DNA of 64,000 nucleotides from Cryptomeria japonica (GCF_030272615.1 NC_081410.1:126903140-126967139); one strand, 5' to 3'. Shown: positions 1 through 11,445, counted from the stretch's first letter. The notes: a model not told the origin generated them from the letters alone. Made by a program: numbers and translations.

Positions 1-964
1 GGCGTTCCCGTGCAGAACGATTACGTCTAGTCTTAGTAGGAAGTGTAGAAGATAGAGGAGGAGGAATGTTCTCATCCTTATCACTTGGTTGTTTAGGTTG
101 TGGTCTCTTAGGCTGGATAATAGGAGAAGAAGAAGGTCTCTTCTCTCTATAAAAGGCAGGAGGAGGAACTGCTCCATATAAAGGAAGAATTTTTGGTTTA
201 GGAAGAAGACCAAGTCCATCATGATGAGGAGGTATAGGTCTACTTTTAGAAGATTTATTAGGCATAGACATAGTCACATCCATGGGGACGGGTTGGGAAT
301 CTTCTTGAGGAAAGACATTAGTTTTGTCTTTCAAAGGAAGAATTTCCTTCTCAAGAATGATAGGAATGTCAAGTTTAGGTGTTCTAGGTTCACTTAGAGA
401 TAGGATCAGATCTGTTTTCCACTTTTGATAAGATTTAAAAAGATGATCACTTCGCGGAGGAAGAGATTGGAATTGTTTGGGCCAAAAGTAATCAATAGGA
501 ACACTAGAGGTTCTTTCAGCTGGTTTAAAGAGACTATGATTGACAGTAACAACTTCACCATTATGGGGAAATTTCAAACACTTATGAATAGGAGAAGCAA
601 TAGCTTTCATGGAAGATAGCCAAGGATAGCCAAGCTTCACACGAAATTGTTCGGAAGATGGAATAATAGCAAAGTTCACATCAAGAGATTTTTTATGAAC
701 CTCAATAGGCAATGTAATAGAACCAATTGCAGGAGAAGAAAATGCATCAAATAGTTTCACAATCACATCTGTTTTGTCATAGATCACTTGATTCAATTGC
801 AAAGTAAAAAGAAATTCTTCAGTAATAACATTAACCATGCACGAAGGATCAATAAGCACTCCACGGCAAGGTGTATTTTTGACTTTTGCAACTATGTATA
901 AAGGACCATCAGGTGCTCTAATGGTTTCACTAGAATCAAATGTGATGGAAGGTTCTTTAGGGAT
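1..964 (-). pseudogene. Retroelement protease region (gag-pro continuation, partial)
   Basis: This minus-strand frame follows the TAA at 965-967 directly and stays open to the window edge, about 320 codons. Near the start it reads VLIDPSCMVNVITEE, which sits where retropepsins carry the catalytic D-T/S-G loop. Here the triad reads D-P-S, so the active site looks altered or belongs to a divergent subfamily. A second hydrophobic segment (KLGYPWLSSM) fits the later retropepsin core. The rest is proline- and lysine-rich linker (for example PKPKILPLYGAVPPP). It is in the same frame as gag and depends on reading through a TAA. Protease identity is by position and motif only. Confidence 0.6.
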
Positions 965-967
965 TTA

Positions 968-2983
968 TTGCTGCTCTACAAAGTTAATCACATTCGGAGT
1001 CATAGACACAAGACCATCAGATGAGAAAGAGGAATCATTAGCCTCAATCGCATTAGAGGTATGAGAGGTATGAGAAGGTAATGGATCAGTAAAAATCTGA
1101 AGATTTTGGTTAGGAGGAGCTACAGATGTGTTGCCTTTATCATTCATTCCAGAAACAGAAATAGTATTATTATCAATCAAATCTTGAATTTTACCCTTTA
1201 AAGAAAAACATTTTTCAGTATCATGCCCAGGCTGACGATGAAAGTGACAAAAAGTTTTGTGATCAAAATAAGGTGAAGTAATCTTTGCAGGATCAATTTG
1301 TCGTATAGGAGGAAGAGTAAGCACATTTTGTCCCAATAACTTATTCATAATATCATGCAATGATTCATTCAAAGGAGTATACTTTCTTTCTTTCTTGAAA
1401 AATTTAGAAATAGGAGGCACACCTGATGCTGCATTCACATTGTTGTTGATGATGTTTTCATTGAATTTGATGGAATCTCTGTTCGGTTTAAACTTCCCAA
1501 ATGGTTGTTGACTGCTATCACCCTTATCACTCGGAGCCATAGGATATGATTGTTCCATTTGACTCACAGTCAGTTGATAATTGTGAAGAGTGGCGCACAA
1601 CTGTTGGAAAGAAGTAAACTCAGAAAACAGAAGTTTGTCTCGAATATCTTTTTGTAAATTAGAAATAAAGATTCTTTGAATATCATTGTCAAGCACTGGA
1701 AAAGAAATTTGAGCATACAAATGCTTATATCTACCAATGAAATCAGTCACTTTTTCTTTAACACCTTGTTTACAATGCATTAAATCAATCAAAGTAACTT
1801 TAGGACTTATATTATTTTGAAATTGTTGAATGAAAGCATTTGCAAGTTGTTCGAAAGAAGTAATAGAATAAGAAGGCAACGAGCAATACCATTGTAGGGC
1901 TTTGTCTCTTAATGTTCTGGTGAATAGTTTTGCAAGCAACCTTTGGTCATAAGCAAAATCAGTACATATTGTTTGAAAAGTCTTAACATGTGTTAGAGGA
2001 TCTCCTTTACCATTATAAAGTTCCAAATGCGGGATTTCAACATGTTTAGGAGGGATAGCTCGAACAATGTCAAGAGAAAGTGGGCTCGCAACGTCAAATG
2101 TGGGCACACTAAACTTAGATTGATTCATAGAGGCAATTTGTTGCTGTAAAGAAGAGACAGTTTGTGCTAGATTATTAATGGTAGCTTCAGTCGAAGAGTT
2201 CATATTAGGTGTGTTGGATTGAGATGGAGGTGTGATGTTATTGAAAGATGGTAAAGAGTAAGGTGGTGGGACCCTATGATAGTCAACCATAGGGGATGAT
2301 TGGATAGGAGGAACACTACAAGGAGGAATGGAATGGTTAAATGAATTGCCCCCTTGTGTCATGTTCATTTGTGAAGATGTAATAGGAACACTTATTGAAG
2401 GAATGAATGAAGAAGTCGGATTAAATGAAGGAATAGGGTTAATTTAAGAAGGAGGATTGCCCCCATGACTGGTAATCACAGGAGGAATGTCTTGTATAGA
2501 GGTAGCCATGATGTTCGATGTAAAGGTAGGTATACTAGCAATAGAAGTGGTCAAAGGAATAGAATGATTGACTTGTGTAGGAGGTTGTGTATAACCTAAA
2601 GATTCAGCACAACTCTTCATAGGCATCACATTCGAATTCACAATGTGTGAAATACCACACAAAACATCAATTCCATTCTTATCACTTTGAAGCATGCGTT
2701 TTAGACCCTCAATTAAAGGAAGAGCTTGACTATCGGGATACTCATGAGACATCCATTGGTGAAAATCATCAAATTGGTTATCCAATTTGGAAAGTTGTTC
2801 AACAGAAACTCCATGGAGAGCTTCTTCATCACTCGGAGGATTAGAGGAATTACCCATGTCCTCGTTAAAAAGGCTACTCAAATTAGGTTCCATCTCCTCG
2901 GTAGTTAAACCTCGGAAGGACTTAATTCTACGGCTTCGTCTAACGGGAATAGTGTAAGTAGGGCTTACTGTTGTAAAACTCAT
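968..2983 (-). pseudogene. Retrotransposon gag polyprotein (one internal TAA)
   Basis: A single minus-strand frame begins at the ATG ending at 2983 (MSFTTVSPTYTIPVRRSRR) and runs to the TAA at 965-967, with one more in-frame TAA at 2444-2446. Sequence between the two halves (2369-2443) is open in the same frame, so the two pieces are one gag. The second half holds the Retrotrans_gag-type capsid core (HLELYNGKGDPLTHVKTFQ, then LRDKALQWYCSLP) and a C-terminal knuckle reading CHFHRQPGHDTEKC. The product would package element RNA. Both stops are TAA in glutamine-rich stretches, suggesting CAA to TAA changes. Confidence 0.8.
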
Positions 2984-3111
2984 GCACTAGAGAGAGAGAG
3001 AAGATTTTGATTTTAGAGGTAGCAATTTTCAGTAAAAACAGCCAATCTTCCAGATTTAAGCTGTTAAATGCAATCACAACAGTCTCCCGAAATTTCAGAA
3101 AAAAATGTTCG

Positions 3112-3142
3112 GGACCGTGGCGCTCGGAGTGCAACACGGTCC
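3112..3142 (-). repeat. Hairpin 1 of the GGACC...GGTCC family
   Basis: Arms GGACCGTG and CACGGTCC are perfect inverted repeats. Inside them GCGCT and AGTGC can extend the stem, with one G-U pair and an AA bulge, leaving a CGG loop. Related hairpins lie at 3736-3766, 4548-4574 and 5169-5195. Confidence 0.6.
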
Positions 3143-3735
3143 TTGCAACTTTTTTCAAAATTTGCAGGGATGAAAGGTATGATGACTTTAGAGCTAATCT
3201 GAAAAAATTGAGGGATTTTACGATCTGTAGATAGGCCAAATTAAAGTTGCAATCTCAAAATTGAACCCTATCAAGATTGTCGAAAAATGCAAAATTTGAA
3301 TTTTGAAAAAGAGAGGGAAACTGAAATTTTGAATTTTATGATTTTAGAGGGAATGTCAAAAGCAGTGCAAGTTTTGAAATTTAAAAATTGATTCAATTTC
3401 ACGCAAAATTCAACTTTGAAAGCGGAAATCAAAGTTGTTGTAATTAAGCACTTAATTTCAAAAGTCACAAAAATGCAAGAATTTGAATAAAGCACTGAAA
3501 TTTTGAATGAATGCAAACACAATTTTCAGATTTAGGACAGTAAGAACACAATTTTGACACAAAATTTCAATTTCAACAATTTTTGAATGATTAGGAGCCT
3601 TAAACCAAGCAATCACAAGACCAACTTTGACTGTAATTTTGAAAGTATTATAATTGACAAAATCAGCCAAAATTCTGGATTTTAGCAGGAAAATACAGCA
3701 AGATCTCGCTCCCGAAATTTTGGAAAAAATGTCGG

Positions 3736-3766
3736 GGACGATGGCGCTCGGAGTGCAACACGGTCC
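3736..3766 (-). repeat. Hairpin 2 of the GGACC...GGTCC family
   Basis: A diverged copy of the 3112-3142 hairpin with the same CGG loop and inner GCGCT/AGTGC pairing, but two changes in the outer left arm. It lies in the second copy of the leader direct repeat. Confidence 0.5.
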
Positions 3767-4150
3767 TCGCAACTTTTTTCCAAATTTTCAGGGATGAAAG
3801 ATATTGTGATTTTATTACAGAATCTAAAGTTACAGCTGATTTGGAGATGTTTTGATCGATCAAATTGTCAAACAAAGGTTGAATTAAGAGGGTTTCAAAA
3901 ATTAGGGTTTTGACATTTAACCACTTAATTTTCAAAATTAAAGTACAGATATGAATTGATAATTTATAATAGAAAAGCAGATCTGAAGCCAGCATTAATA
4001 ATTAAACATTTCGCAAGTTCAATGTTCAAAAAAAAAGAAAATTTAGGGTTTTTATGCAATCACCTCTAAAATTTTGCAAAAGATCAAACATGGAAATGTA
4101 ATCAAGGAATCAATTTTCAGATCTAATCCTGAATAATCAGAAAGGATGTT

Positions 4151-4166
4151 CACGTCGGGTTCACCA
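4151..4166 (-). promoter_or_regulatory. Candidate primer-binding site
   Basis: The minus strand reads TTTTGGTGAACCCGACGTG immediately after the LTR end. Its TGG start and position are those of a retroelement primer-binding site. I cannot assign the tRNA with confidence. Confidence 0.6.
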
Positions 4167-4547
4167 AAATGTAAAGCGGAAAATCGCGGTCGAACCCTAG
4201 TTGGTCTCCCCTCTTCTAACTCCGAGGAGAGAGAAGGGAGGTTCGCTAGGATTCGATGGGTTTTCACTTAGGAGGAAGACTTTACATTCAAAAGAGGGGT
4301 TGAAACTCATAAGATTCAATCCCACACAATGTAAGATTGGATGCTAAATGAATTTCAAGGGTTTGGAAAGCAAAGCTACCCTCTTTTGTAAAGAATGTTG
4401 ATTAAGGAAATTAAGCTAAGGATGCATAGAAAGTCATAAAGATTCGCTTATAAACTGAGTTTAGGTTATAGGATGAAGCTGCGGACCTGGAATTAGCAGT
4501 AGAATGTCAATACAGCGCTGTCCTGCAAATTTGAGAAAAAGTTGTCG

Positions 4548-4574
4548 GGACGATGGCGCCCGGCGCCACGGTCC
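4548..4574 (-). repeat. Hairpin 3 of the GGACC...GGTCC family (in the LTR)
   Basis: GGACGATGGCGCC is followed after one base by GGCGCCACGGTCC. The inner arms GGCGCC pair perfectly and the outer arms carry two mismatches. The preceding bases (TGTCGGGACGATGG) match the leader copy at 3731-3744 closely. Confidence 0.5.
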
Positions 4575-5168
4575 TCCGAAAAATCTGCGAAACGAAGGGG
4601 GATCTGTTTGTCTCTGCACAAGGATTCCAGATCTTCAATTTCAGCCACGTACCTGCAACCTACACACAGAAAAGCGAAGACGATTGGGGGGTTAGGGATT
4701 AGGGGTTTGCCTTTAGGTCAAACCCCGGTTTTGGAATTAACCAAGAAATGAGCAAGAGCTGTAAATGTAAATGACTGTAATGACAAACAAGTACTAATAC
4801 CTTGTTCTAAGGATGTTGGTATCCTTATGTGCGAAGGTTTAGATGTTGTATGTTGTAGTATGTAGTATGTAATAAGTGATCTCCTCTTCAATGGTTGAAT
4901 CCTTGTCTTGAATGCAACACTTAGCCTTGAATGGAGACTTGGAATGATCAATTGCTTGAATGCTTGAATGCTTGAGTATAGTTTCCACGCTTTTCACATA
5001 TGTCCTTCTCATCTCTCAAATGAGAGAGAAAATGTAGCTTATATACTTGTCATTTAGGGCTGATAGACTGATTTTCCCGACCTTAGGCCGACCAGGGAAG
5101 TATATTTCCAAATTGCAATCAAAAAGACCCGATATCACTTAGGAAACCGGGCCCAAAATAGGACCCAG

Positions 5169-5195
5169 GGACCAGGGCGCTGGGCGCTCTGGTCC
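5169..5195 (-). repeat. Hairpin 4 of the GGACC...GGTCC family (in the LTR)
   Basis: GGACCAGGGCGC and GCGCTCTGGTCC form a 12-base inverted repeat with one mismatch around a TGG loop. Confidence 0.55.
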
Positions 5196-5367
5196 CACCT
5201 CCCGGGACATCAGGATGCAAGGAGGTTCAGGCCAGGGTGCTTGAAAAATGCAGTTTTCAGTGTCGTGAGCAAGTTTTGGGGTCTCCATTCAGGTTGCGTG
5301 TTGCGTCGCCATCGTGAAGACCGAAATGCAGTCGAAATTGCAAGTGTCGCAATTTTAGGACGCTACA

Positions 5368-6315
5368 ATGATATTAAGCTATATGGATGCAAGATGGATG
5401 AATAATTCAAGCAATAATAATCAATTCAAGCAACTATGGATGCAAGCAATAATGAATGGAAAATGGATGCAAATAATCTAAAAAGCACAATAATCTTCAA
5501 TGACTCCAGAGCGAAATTAGAGTGATAATAATCTCCGAGCGTGTTCTCAAAAATCTCTGGGGTGAATTGGAATGAGAGCTGAAGACTGAATTTATAGAGA
5601 ATCACAAGAGAAAAAGCTCAATTTAGGATTAATTGAAAATAATTGAGAAATCATGTTTAGTTAACCTTGAGATAGATTCCAATTATAATTTAATTGAAAT
5701 GCATTCAAATTAGAAGTCCAAGTTGCATTGGGAAATAATAATAAACTAATTCCATGCATATAGGATAAAAATAGATAATTCTTTAATTTATTCAAGAAAA
5801 AGGTCTTTTCAATGCAACTGAACTTCTTTTTCTATTTTGAAAAGCTTTGAGTTCCAATTTTAGAGAATAATTCAATAATTCAATTAAATGGCTTTTCTGA
5901 TTTCAAGTTCTAAATTTAGAAAAAGAAATAATATCTCAAGTTTGATTTCTCTCTCAATTCAATTCTTTTTTTTGTTTTATTTTCAATTCAACTCTTTGTA
6001 ATAAATTAATTCATCTTTTGTAATAAATTAATCCTTTTTGCATGATTGAATGGAAAATTTATTAATTAATTAAATATGCAAGGATATTTAATAAATTAAA
6101 ATGGGATAATTGATCAAAATGATATTATTGGAAATGATTCAATTAATTAAATAAATATTTAATTAATATTGAGTAGTTGATTTGCCATGTGATTTTTGAT
6201 AATTAAAGAATTAATAATGTGCTCAAGATTAATTTAATTGCCTTTGGTTAGGACCTTGGTGATGTTGTCGAGATTAGGGGCCCATGGTTTAGATGACCAA
6301 TTTTAGGGTATTACA
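5368..6315. other. AT-rich LTR-like remnant without genes
   Basis: No coding frame is evident. The right border reads, on the minus strand, TGTAATACCCTAAAATTGG, like a retroelement LTR start, so it could be the start of a separate minus-strand LTR cut by the insertion of the neighbouring element at 5367. Alternatively it is the U3 part of the plus-strand LTR remnant that follows: both this stretch and the U3 of the 18.3 kb element carry many AATTAATTAAAT-type runs. I cannot decide between the two. Confidence 0.35.
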
Positions 6316-7250
6316 GGAGTCACTTCTCAAAGACTTCAAAGTCTTTGAAAAGCATTTAATGCTTTGTGTGTTCAACAATTTAACCTCTAAAGTCTTCCAA
6401 AACCACTAATGGCTCTTACATGACCATTAATGACTCTTACATAACCATTTATGGTTTATTCAACTTGCACTCAAGTGTCTCCTCAAGCATTTATTGCTTT
6501 GACCATGGTTATCCCTTTTTACCTTTGTACAAGAGTTTATCCATTGGATAAAAGCTTTATTCTTTGAATAAAGAATTTATTCATTCAACCTAACCTTGAC
6601 CTTAACTCCCAAGTTAACTCTCAGGTCATGTCAAACATTTAATGCTTATTCCCTCTCCTCTCAACCTATCTCACGTTAACACTTGTCATCATGGGATTGG
6701 ATTGAAAGCCCTCACATGGATTTAATATCATTCAATCTTGACCCTTGTTGAGATTACTCAATCTCAACCATCCATTGTTCCATTTTTCCTATAAATAGAG
6801 CTCATTTCTTCATAATCCACATCCTAAAAACTTGTATGCATCTAAGTTATAGAGAATTTTAGAGAGCATTTAGCATAAATCACTAATATCTTGTCATTTT
6901 GGTTTAAAATAAATCATTTTAGCATCATATCATCTAGTATTAGCTTTTTATTCACATTTAGAGTAAATACTTCAATCTCAAACCTCCATAAGCATCCATA
7001 ATGCAAAAAGCTATTGAGAGCTACACTAGTTTGGAACTTGGAGAGGAGAGGAACAAAGGAGAAGGAGCTAAGAGCATGTTAGGAGGCATTTGGAGATGTC
7101 TCATCATATTTACTTTCCTAGTTAAATATTCTCTCATGCTTTTGGTATCTCTTTTGATATGCCTGTTTAGGATAATCTTTTGTTGCTAACACTAATGTTT
7201 TGCTCGTGTGTGTGTTGTCATCGAACATATTTTCTAACCCTTTTTGCAGA
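6316..7250 (+). repeat. Diverged LTR fragment related to the LTRs of the 18.3 kb Tat element
   Basis: From 6316 the plus strand is recognisably similar to the minus strand of the LTRs at 24425-25837 and 41354-42764. Shared stretches include GTCACTTCTCAAA, then AAGTCTTCCAAA, AAGAGTTTATCC, CAACCTAACCTTGACC-like sequence and CCTATAAATAGAG. It is thus an older relative in opposite orientation. Its 3' end is unclear and blends into the truncated copia element near 7255. Confidence 0.6.
6790..6798 (+). promoter_or_regulatory. TATA box of the diverged LTR
   Basis: CCTATAAATAGAG matches the TATA context of the two related LTRs (minus strand near 24921-24928 and 41849-41856), which supports it as a retained LTR promoter element. 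Confidence 0.5.
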
Positions 7251-7254
7251 GCAT

Positions 7255-9965
7255 TAGGTACCAATGACATTCTTGTGTTCCAGTCTGGGTACCAAGGACC
7301 ATGTTGCATTCTTCTCTATCTGGTCCAACTCCTCCTCCATTGCCTTTATCTAGTATTCATCGGTAAGTGCCTCTTTAGTGGTCTTAGGCTCAAATTCTGA
7401 AATCATGCAAGAGTTATCTTTCACGTTTCTCCTTGTAAGTATTCTTGCATCTTTGTCTCCTATGATCTGCTTCAAATCATGATGTAGTCTTACATACCTA
7501 GGAATGAATGTAGCAGGTTCCGCTTGCTTTTCCTCTTCTTTTTTTGCTTGATCTTCTTCTTCACCTGATGAAGCTTCTACCGGTATAGAAACACTGAGGT
7601 CTTTGCAATGTTTGCCACTTATTTCTTTCTTAACCAGTTCCCAAAAGGCTAAACCCAGTTCATCTTTTGTTTCCTTGTTGCAGGTTTCCTCAGCCTTCTC
7701 AGGGGATTCATCAACCCTGACATTAATACTCTCAACAATCTTCTGGGTCCTTCTATTGTAGCACTTGAGAGATTTTCTTTTAGTGGAATATCCTAGAAAT
7801 ATTCCTTCATCAGACTTAGCATCAAACTTACTCAGATGCTCACCTCTCCTGATATAGCATTTACTCCCAAACACTTTGAAATAACTCACATTGGGAGTTC
7901 TTCCATTCTAGTACTCATAGAGGGTTTTGTCTTTACCTTTCTTAATGAGTACTCAGCTCATGGTATAGAATGTAGTGTTCACCGCTTCTCTCCAAAATGT
8001 GTGAGCGACATTTCCTTGGATTAACATAGTTTTGGCTGCTTCAACTATGGTCCTATTATTCCTCTCTACTATGTCATTCTATTGTGGTGTCCTTGGGGCA
8101 GACAACTGCCTCTTGATGTCGTTTTCTTCACAGTACTTGTTGAATTCATCAAAAGTGAATTCACCTCCTTGATTGGTTCTAAGGCATTTTATCCTTCTAC
8201 CGCTCTCCTTCTCCACCAATGCCCTAAAGAATTTGAACTTTCCAAATGCCTCAGATTTATCTTTCAAGAATGTGACCCACATCATTCTTGAGCAATTATC
8301 AATAAGAATCATGAAGTACCGATCTCCTTGAATGCTTCTAGTTTTCATTGGACCACATAGATCAGTGTGCACTAGATCAAGTAAGTTCTCTAAGGAAAAA
8401 GAATTACCTTTGAATGTTGAGGAAGACATCTTCCCAAGTTGGCATTCTCTGCACAAAGCATTCTCCGGTTTATTCAGCAAAGGCAATCCTCTTACTGCCT
8501 TGATTTGACTCGCCTTTACAATATTGTCAAAACTCATATGACAAAGTCTCCTATGCCATATCCAACTGTCATCAAATTTTTCCATCAGGCACTGACTAAT
8601 CTTGGCATTCAGCTAAAACAAGGTTGCTCCGGTCTGCTTATTGGTGGCAATAAACTCGCCACTCTTTCCAATTATTCTGCAGACTCCACCTTTGAACTCC
8701 AGAATAAGTCCTTTGTCGTTTAGCTGAGCAACACTCAAAATGTTGTGCTTAAGGCCTTCCACCCAATAGACATCATCCACACTACTCTTTCCATTCAGTG
8801 AGATGGATCCTTTTCCTTTCACCATGCAAGGTGCATTGTTGTGAAACCGGACAACACCTCCATCATATTCTTCCAGAGTTAGAAACTTTCTTTGGTCACC
8901 AGTCATGTGGTGAGAACACCTGCTATCAATGATCCACTCGTTAGAGTTGTCAATGTGAGAGACAAGGGCTTTCTGGTCAAACACCTCTTCCTTGACAGCT
9001 ACAAACACTATGTCCTCACTCTCTTCATCATCGGATTCTTCATCAGTAACACCTTCATCCACTGCAACAAGACAATTTCTCCTACCTCCTCCTTTATACT
9101 TTCTAAACCTTTCCGGTTTATCCTTATTGTCATTGTTAGGACAGTTAACAACTATATGTCCTATATTATTGTAGGAAAAACACTTTAGAGGAAGCTTACC
9201 TCTATATTTACCGGTGCCTTTCAGAAGTCTCTTGGATAGAAGAGCTTCAAACTCCATCAGAATCTCCTCATCGTCCATATCTTTGCTTGGCTTGGATTCA
9301 TAACTAGCACTGACCTCTTTTCCTTTTCTGGTCGGTGCGGAGGAAACACACGCTCTAAAGGCTGACTCGGTCTTTTGAACACTACCATCATAGCTATTCA
9401 ATTTAGCAATAATAGAGTCTAAGGATACCTTTGTTTTGTCGATAGACCTTAGCTCTTGAATAGCAGCAACCCTGATTGCATAGACCGGTAAAAGTGATCT
9501 CAAAACTTTACTGACAATAGTGGCATCATCAATTGTTCCACCAGTGCTCTTGATTTCTCCAACCACTATCTTGATTCTTATGCCATACTGTTGAATGGTC
9601 TCTCCTTCAACCATCCTCATATCTTCAAACTTTCCTCTAAGGCTTTCTTTCTTAGCCTGCTTGGCATGTTCATCACCACCATAGATGGATTCCAGTTTGT
9701 CCCATACATCTTTCAGATTGTCCTTATCTTGTACATCAATGAACTCTATGTCAGACAAGCTACCAATAAGGGCTTCCATGACTTGCCCATTTTCTTGTAT
9801 CTCTCTTTTCTGATCATCGGTTAGAGTGGCAGTGGGGATTACATAGGCATTCTCAACATAGCTCCAGTGTTGTCCACCCAAAATTTTGATATATATCTTC
9901 ATCTTGTCCTTCCGTATTGTAAATTTGTCCCTGTTGAACTTAGGACCTTCCATCTTCATCATCAC
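7255..9965 (-). pseudogene. Copia gag-protease-integrase polyprotein (truncated, five in-frame stops)
   Basis: One minus-strand frame starts at the ATG ending at 9965 (MMMKMEGPKFNR). It contains a UBN2-type gag (8900-9965), a damaged zinc knuckle (CFSYNNIGHIVVNC, with Tyr where the second Cys belongs), and a protease loop WIIDSRCSHHMTG, where the usual D-S-G is D-S-R. Then come the GAG-pre-integrase HHCC region (WHRRLCHMSF, CRECQLGKM) and an integrase core with HTDLCGPM and LRTNQGGEF (usually TDNGGEF). Near 7889 it reads FKVFGSKCYI, and the reverse transcriptase start reads KAMEEELDQIEKN. In-frame stops are TAG 8613-8615, TAG 8079-8081, TGA 7953-7955, TAG 7908-7910 and TAG 7350-7352. Three catalytic or metal-binding residues and the RT are lost, so it is dead. 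Confidence 0.88.
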
Positions 9966-10018
9966 AATAGGATCTTTTGACTCAAGCGGTTAAGCTTATA
10001 TCATCGAGCACCTAGATG

Positions 10019-10031
10019 TGCTCTGATACCA
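10019..10031 (-). promoter_or_regulatory. Primer-binding site (initiator Met tRNA type)
   Basis: The minus strand reads TTGGTATCAGAGC, the classic plant retroelement primer site complementary to initiator methionine tRNA, directly inside the LTR end. Confidence 0.9.
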
Positions 10032-10033
10032 AT

Positions 10034-11445
10034 TGATGAATAATGATGAGCTACTAAGGTCCTAACCAGTACTGAGAGGAGGGGGTGAATCAGTACACAC
10101 AAAAACTTTTCGACACTTTATCATATTAAAACACAGCTAACTGGTTGTCTTCACCACTGAACTTAATCATGGCTAAACTGGTTAAACACGGATGCTTCAG
10201 ACAACTAAACTGGTTAAACAAAAGTACTTCAGACAATATTTAACAGATCTCAAATCTTGATGACTACTTCACCGATATTATCATGCATGAGTTGTAACAA
10301 CAATACCATAACCATTTAACACTGCATATATATCTAACTTAGTTAGAAACACACAATCATCACATGAAAAACTCACAACCCATAACACATAGATTTTTCA
10401 TGTGGAAACCCAAATGGGAAAAACCACGGTGGGGATGAATACCCACAAGCTTGTTTGTGAACTCTTTTGAAATCTGCTCTATTAGGAGCCTAGTCTGGTT
10501 AAAGACTTACAATAAAGATTCTGTTAGGAACCGATCATGTTAGGGATCACCCGGTTAAGGGATGGCTATATACCCTGTTAAAGGTTGAAACTCTATTAAG
10601 GGTTACCTCGCTAGAGGATTTAAATAACTCAATGAACTTGAGCCACCTAGTTAGAGGATTTACAATAAAGCCTATTAAAGCTACCCGATCAAGGGATTTA
10701 CCTTCTGTTGAAGTGGTTAGAAGACAACAAGTAAAACTCTGATCTGATAACAACACTCCTTGCTAAGGCAAATCCTTTTTAGTTCCTCTCTTCTGCAATC
10801 ACACTCTGTATATTCCTCACTCTAGTTTGGCAATTATCCAATCTCCAACACGCGGACACACACACAACTTTTGCCAACCCCTACAATAACAAAACTCATC
10901 GACCTTATAGACAAAATTTAGGCCAGTAGCATAAACCCTATACCCTAAATATTTTAGGTTTACAATTACAAGCGGTCCAATCCTGACCATCCAAACACAT
11001 TACATAGAATGAAATGATCTAAGACAAATCTCAAGACATTTTGCATTGTCCAGCCTTCACTGCATCTGGAAAACAGTAACCCATCACACACTCTTCACAC
11101 ACCGCTCAAAAAATCGTGCATTCCCGAGGTAGGCATTCAATGCATTCGGTCTTCATGCACAATATCCTCAAGGAAATCCTTCACATGCATACAGCTAACA
11201 TGGCATCCTAATTCTTATCCTTATCATTCACAAAATACCATCGGTTGCACCGCACAAGCCACACTGGAAACCCTAGAGCTGAACTGAGACTACCAACTAG
11301 TAGTCACACTTAGTGAACCCCAACACTGGTCCACTCCATCTTGGTTGACCATAACCGCTTCCAGTCTTCATACCAGTACACCTTCTTGAGTACTTATTGA
11401 TATCAATGACAATATACATTGTCACCGCTTTATCATATGCCAACA
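10034..11445 (-). repeat. 5' LTR of the copia element
   Basis: On the minus strand the LTR begins TGTTGGCATATG at 11445. It ends in CA just before the primer site, at 10034 or 10037 (both give a TG on the plus strand), so its length is about 1.41 kb. The purine-rich minisatellite begins immediately outside. No second copy is present to confirm the borders. Confidence 0.75.

Larger units (their letters stand above)
2984..4149 (-). other. Untranslated leader of the Ty3-gypsy element, with an internal direct repeat
   Basis: This stretch lies between the primer-binding site and the gag start and holds no convincing reading frame. It is AT-rich and contains two copies of a block of about 120 bases (around 3083-3200 and 3700-3830). 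Each copy carries a hairpin of the GGAC...GGTCC type followed by an AACTTTTTTC tract. An (AG)n run lies at 2990-3002 just upstream of gag. Confidence 0.6.
1..5367 (-). mobile_element. Ty3-gypsy LTR retrotransposon, Tat-like, 5' part only (runs off the window)
   Basis: Reading on the minus strand from 5367 there is an LTR (TGTAGCG...TTTACA), a primer-binding-site-like sequence, a leader of about 1.2 kb, gag, then the protease region, which is still open at base 1. Reverse transcriptase, integrase and the 3' LTR must lie outside the window. The gag shows a typical capsid-type retrotransposon domain and a CHFH-type knuckle like those of Tat-lineage elements, hence the assignment. Two in-frame TAA codons interrupt the gag-protease frame, so this copy is probably inactive. 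Confidence 0.85.
4170..5367 (-). repeat. 5' LTR of the Tat-like element
   Basis: On the minus strand the 1198-base segment starts TGTAGCGTCC at 5367 and ends CGCTTTACA at 4170, with short inverted termini (TGTA...TACA), and is followed by the primer-binding site. It contains two GC-rich hairpins (4548-4574 and 5169-5195) in otherwise AT-rich sequence. The partner LTR is outside the window, so the borders rest on termini and context only. Confidence 0.75.
7255..11445 (-). mobile_element. Ty1-copia retrotransposon, truncated in the reverse transcriptase
   Basis: On the minus strand the order is LTR (11445 to about 10034), initiator-Met-type primer site, gag, protease, integrase, and the first residues of reverse transcriptase. 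Similarity stops near 7255 just after VIGT, so most of the reverse transcriptase, RNase H and the 3' LTR are missing. The gag-protease-integrase-RT order defines copia. Confidence 0.88.

Noticed and set aside
837-1064. Plus-strand frame opposite the gag/protease border
   Set aside because: Shadow of the minus-strand polyprotein.
8892-9188. Plus-strand frames opposite copia gag
   Set aside because: Shadows of a frame with clear gag and protease motifs.
10019-10031. tRNA gene
   Set aside because: The match to initiator Met tRNA is limited to the 3' end complement used as primer site; no cloverleaf.
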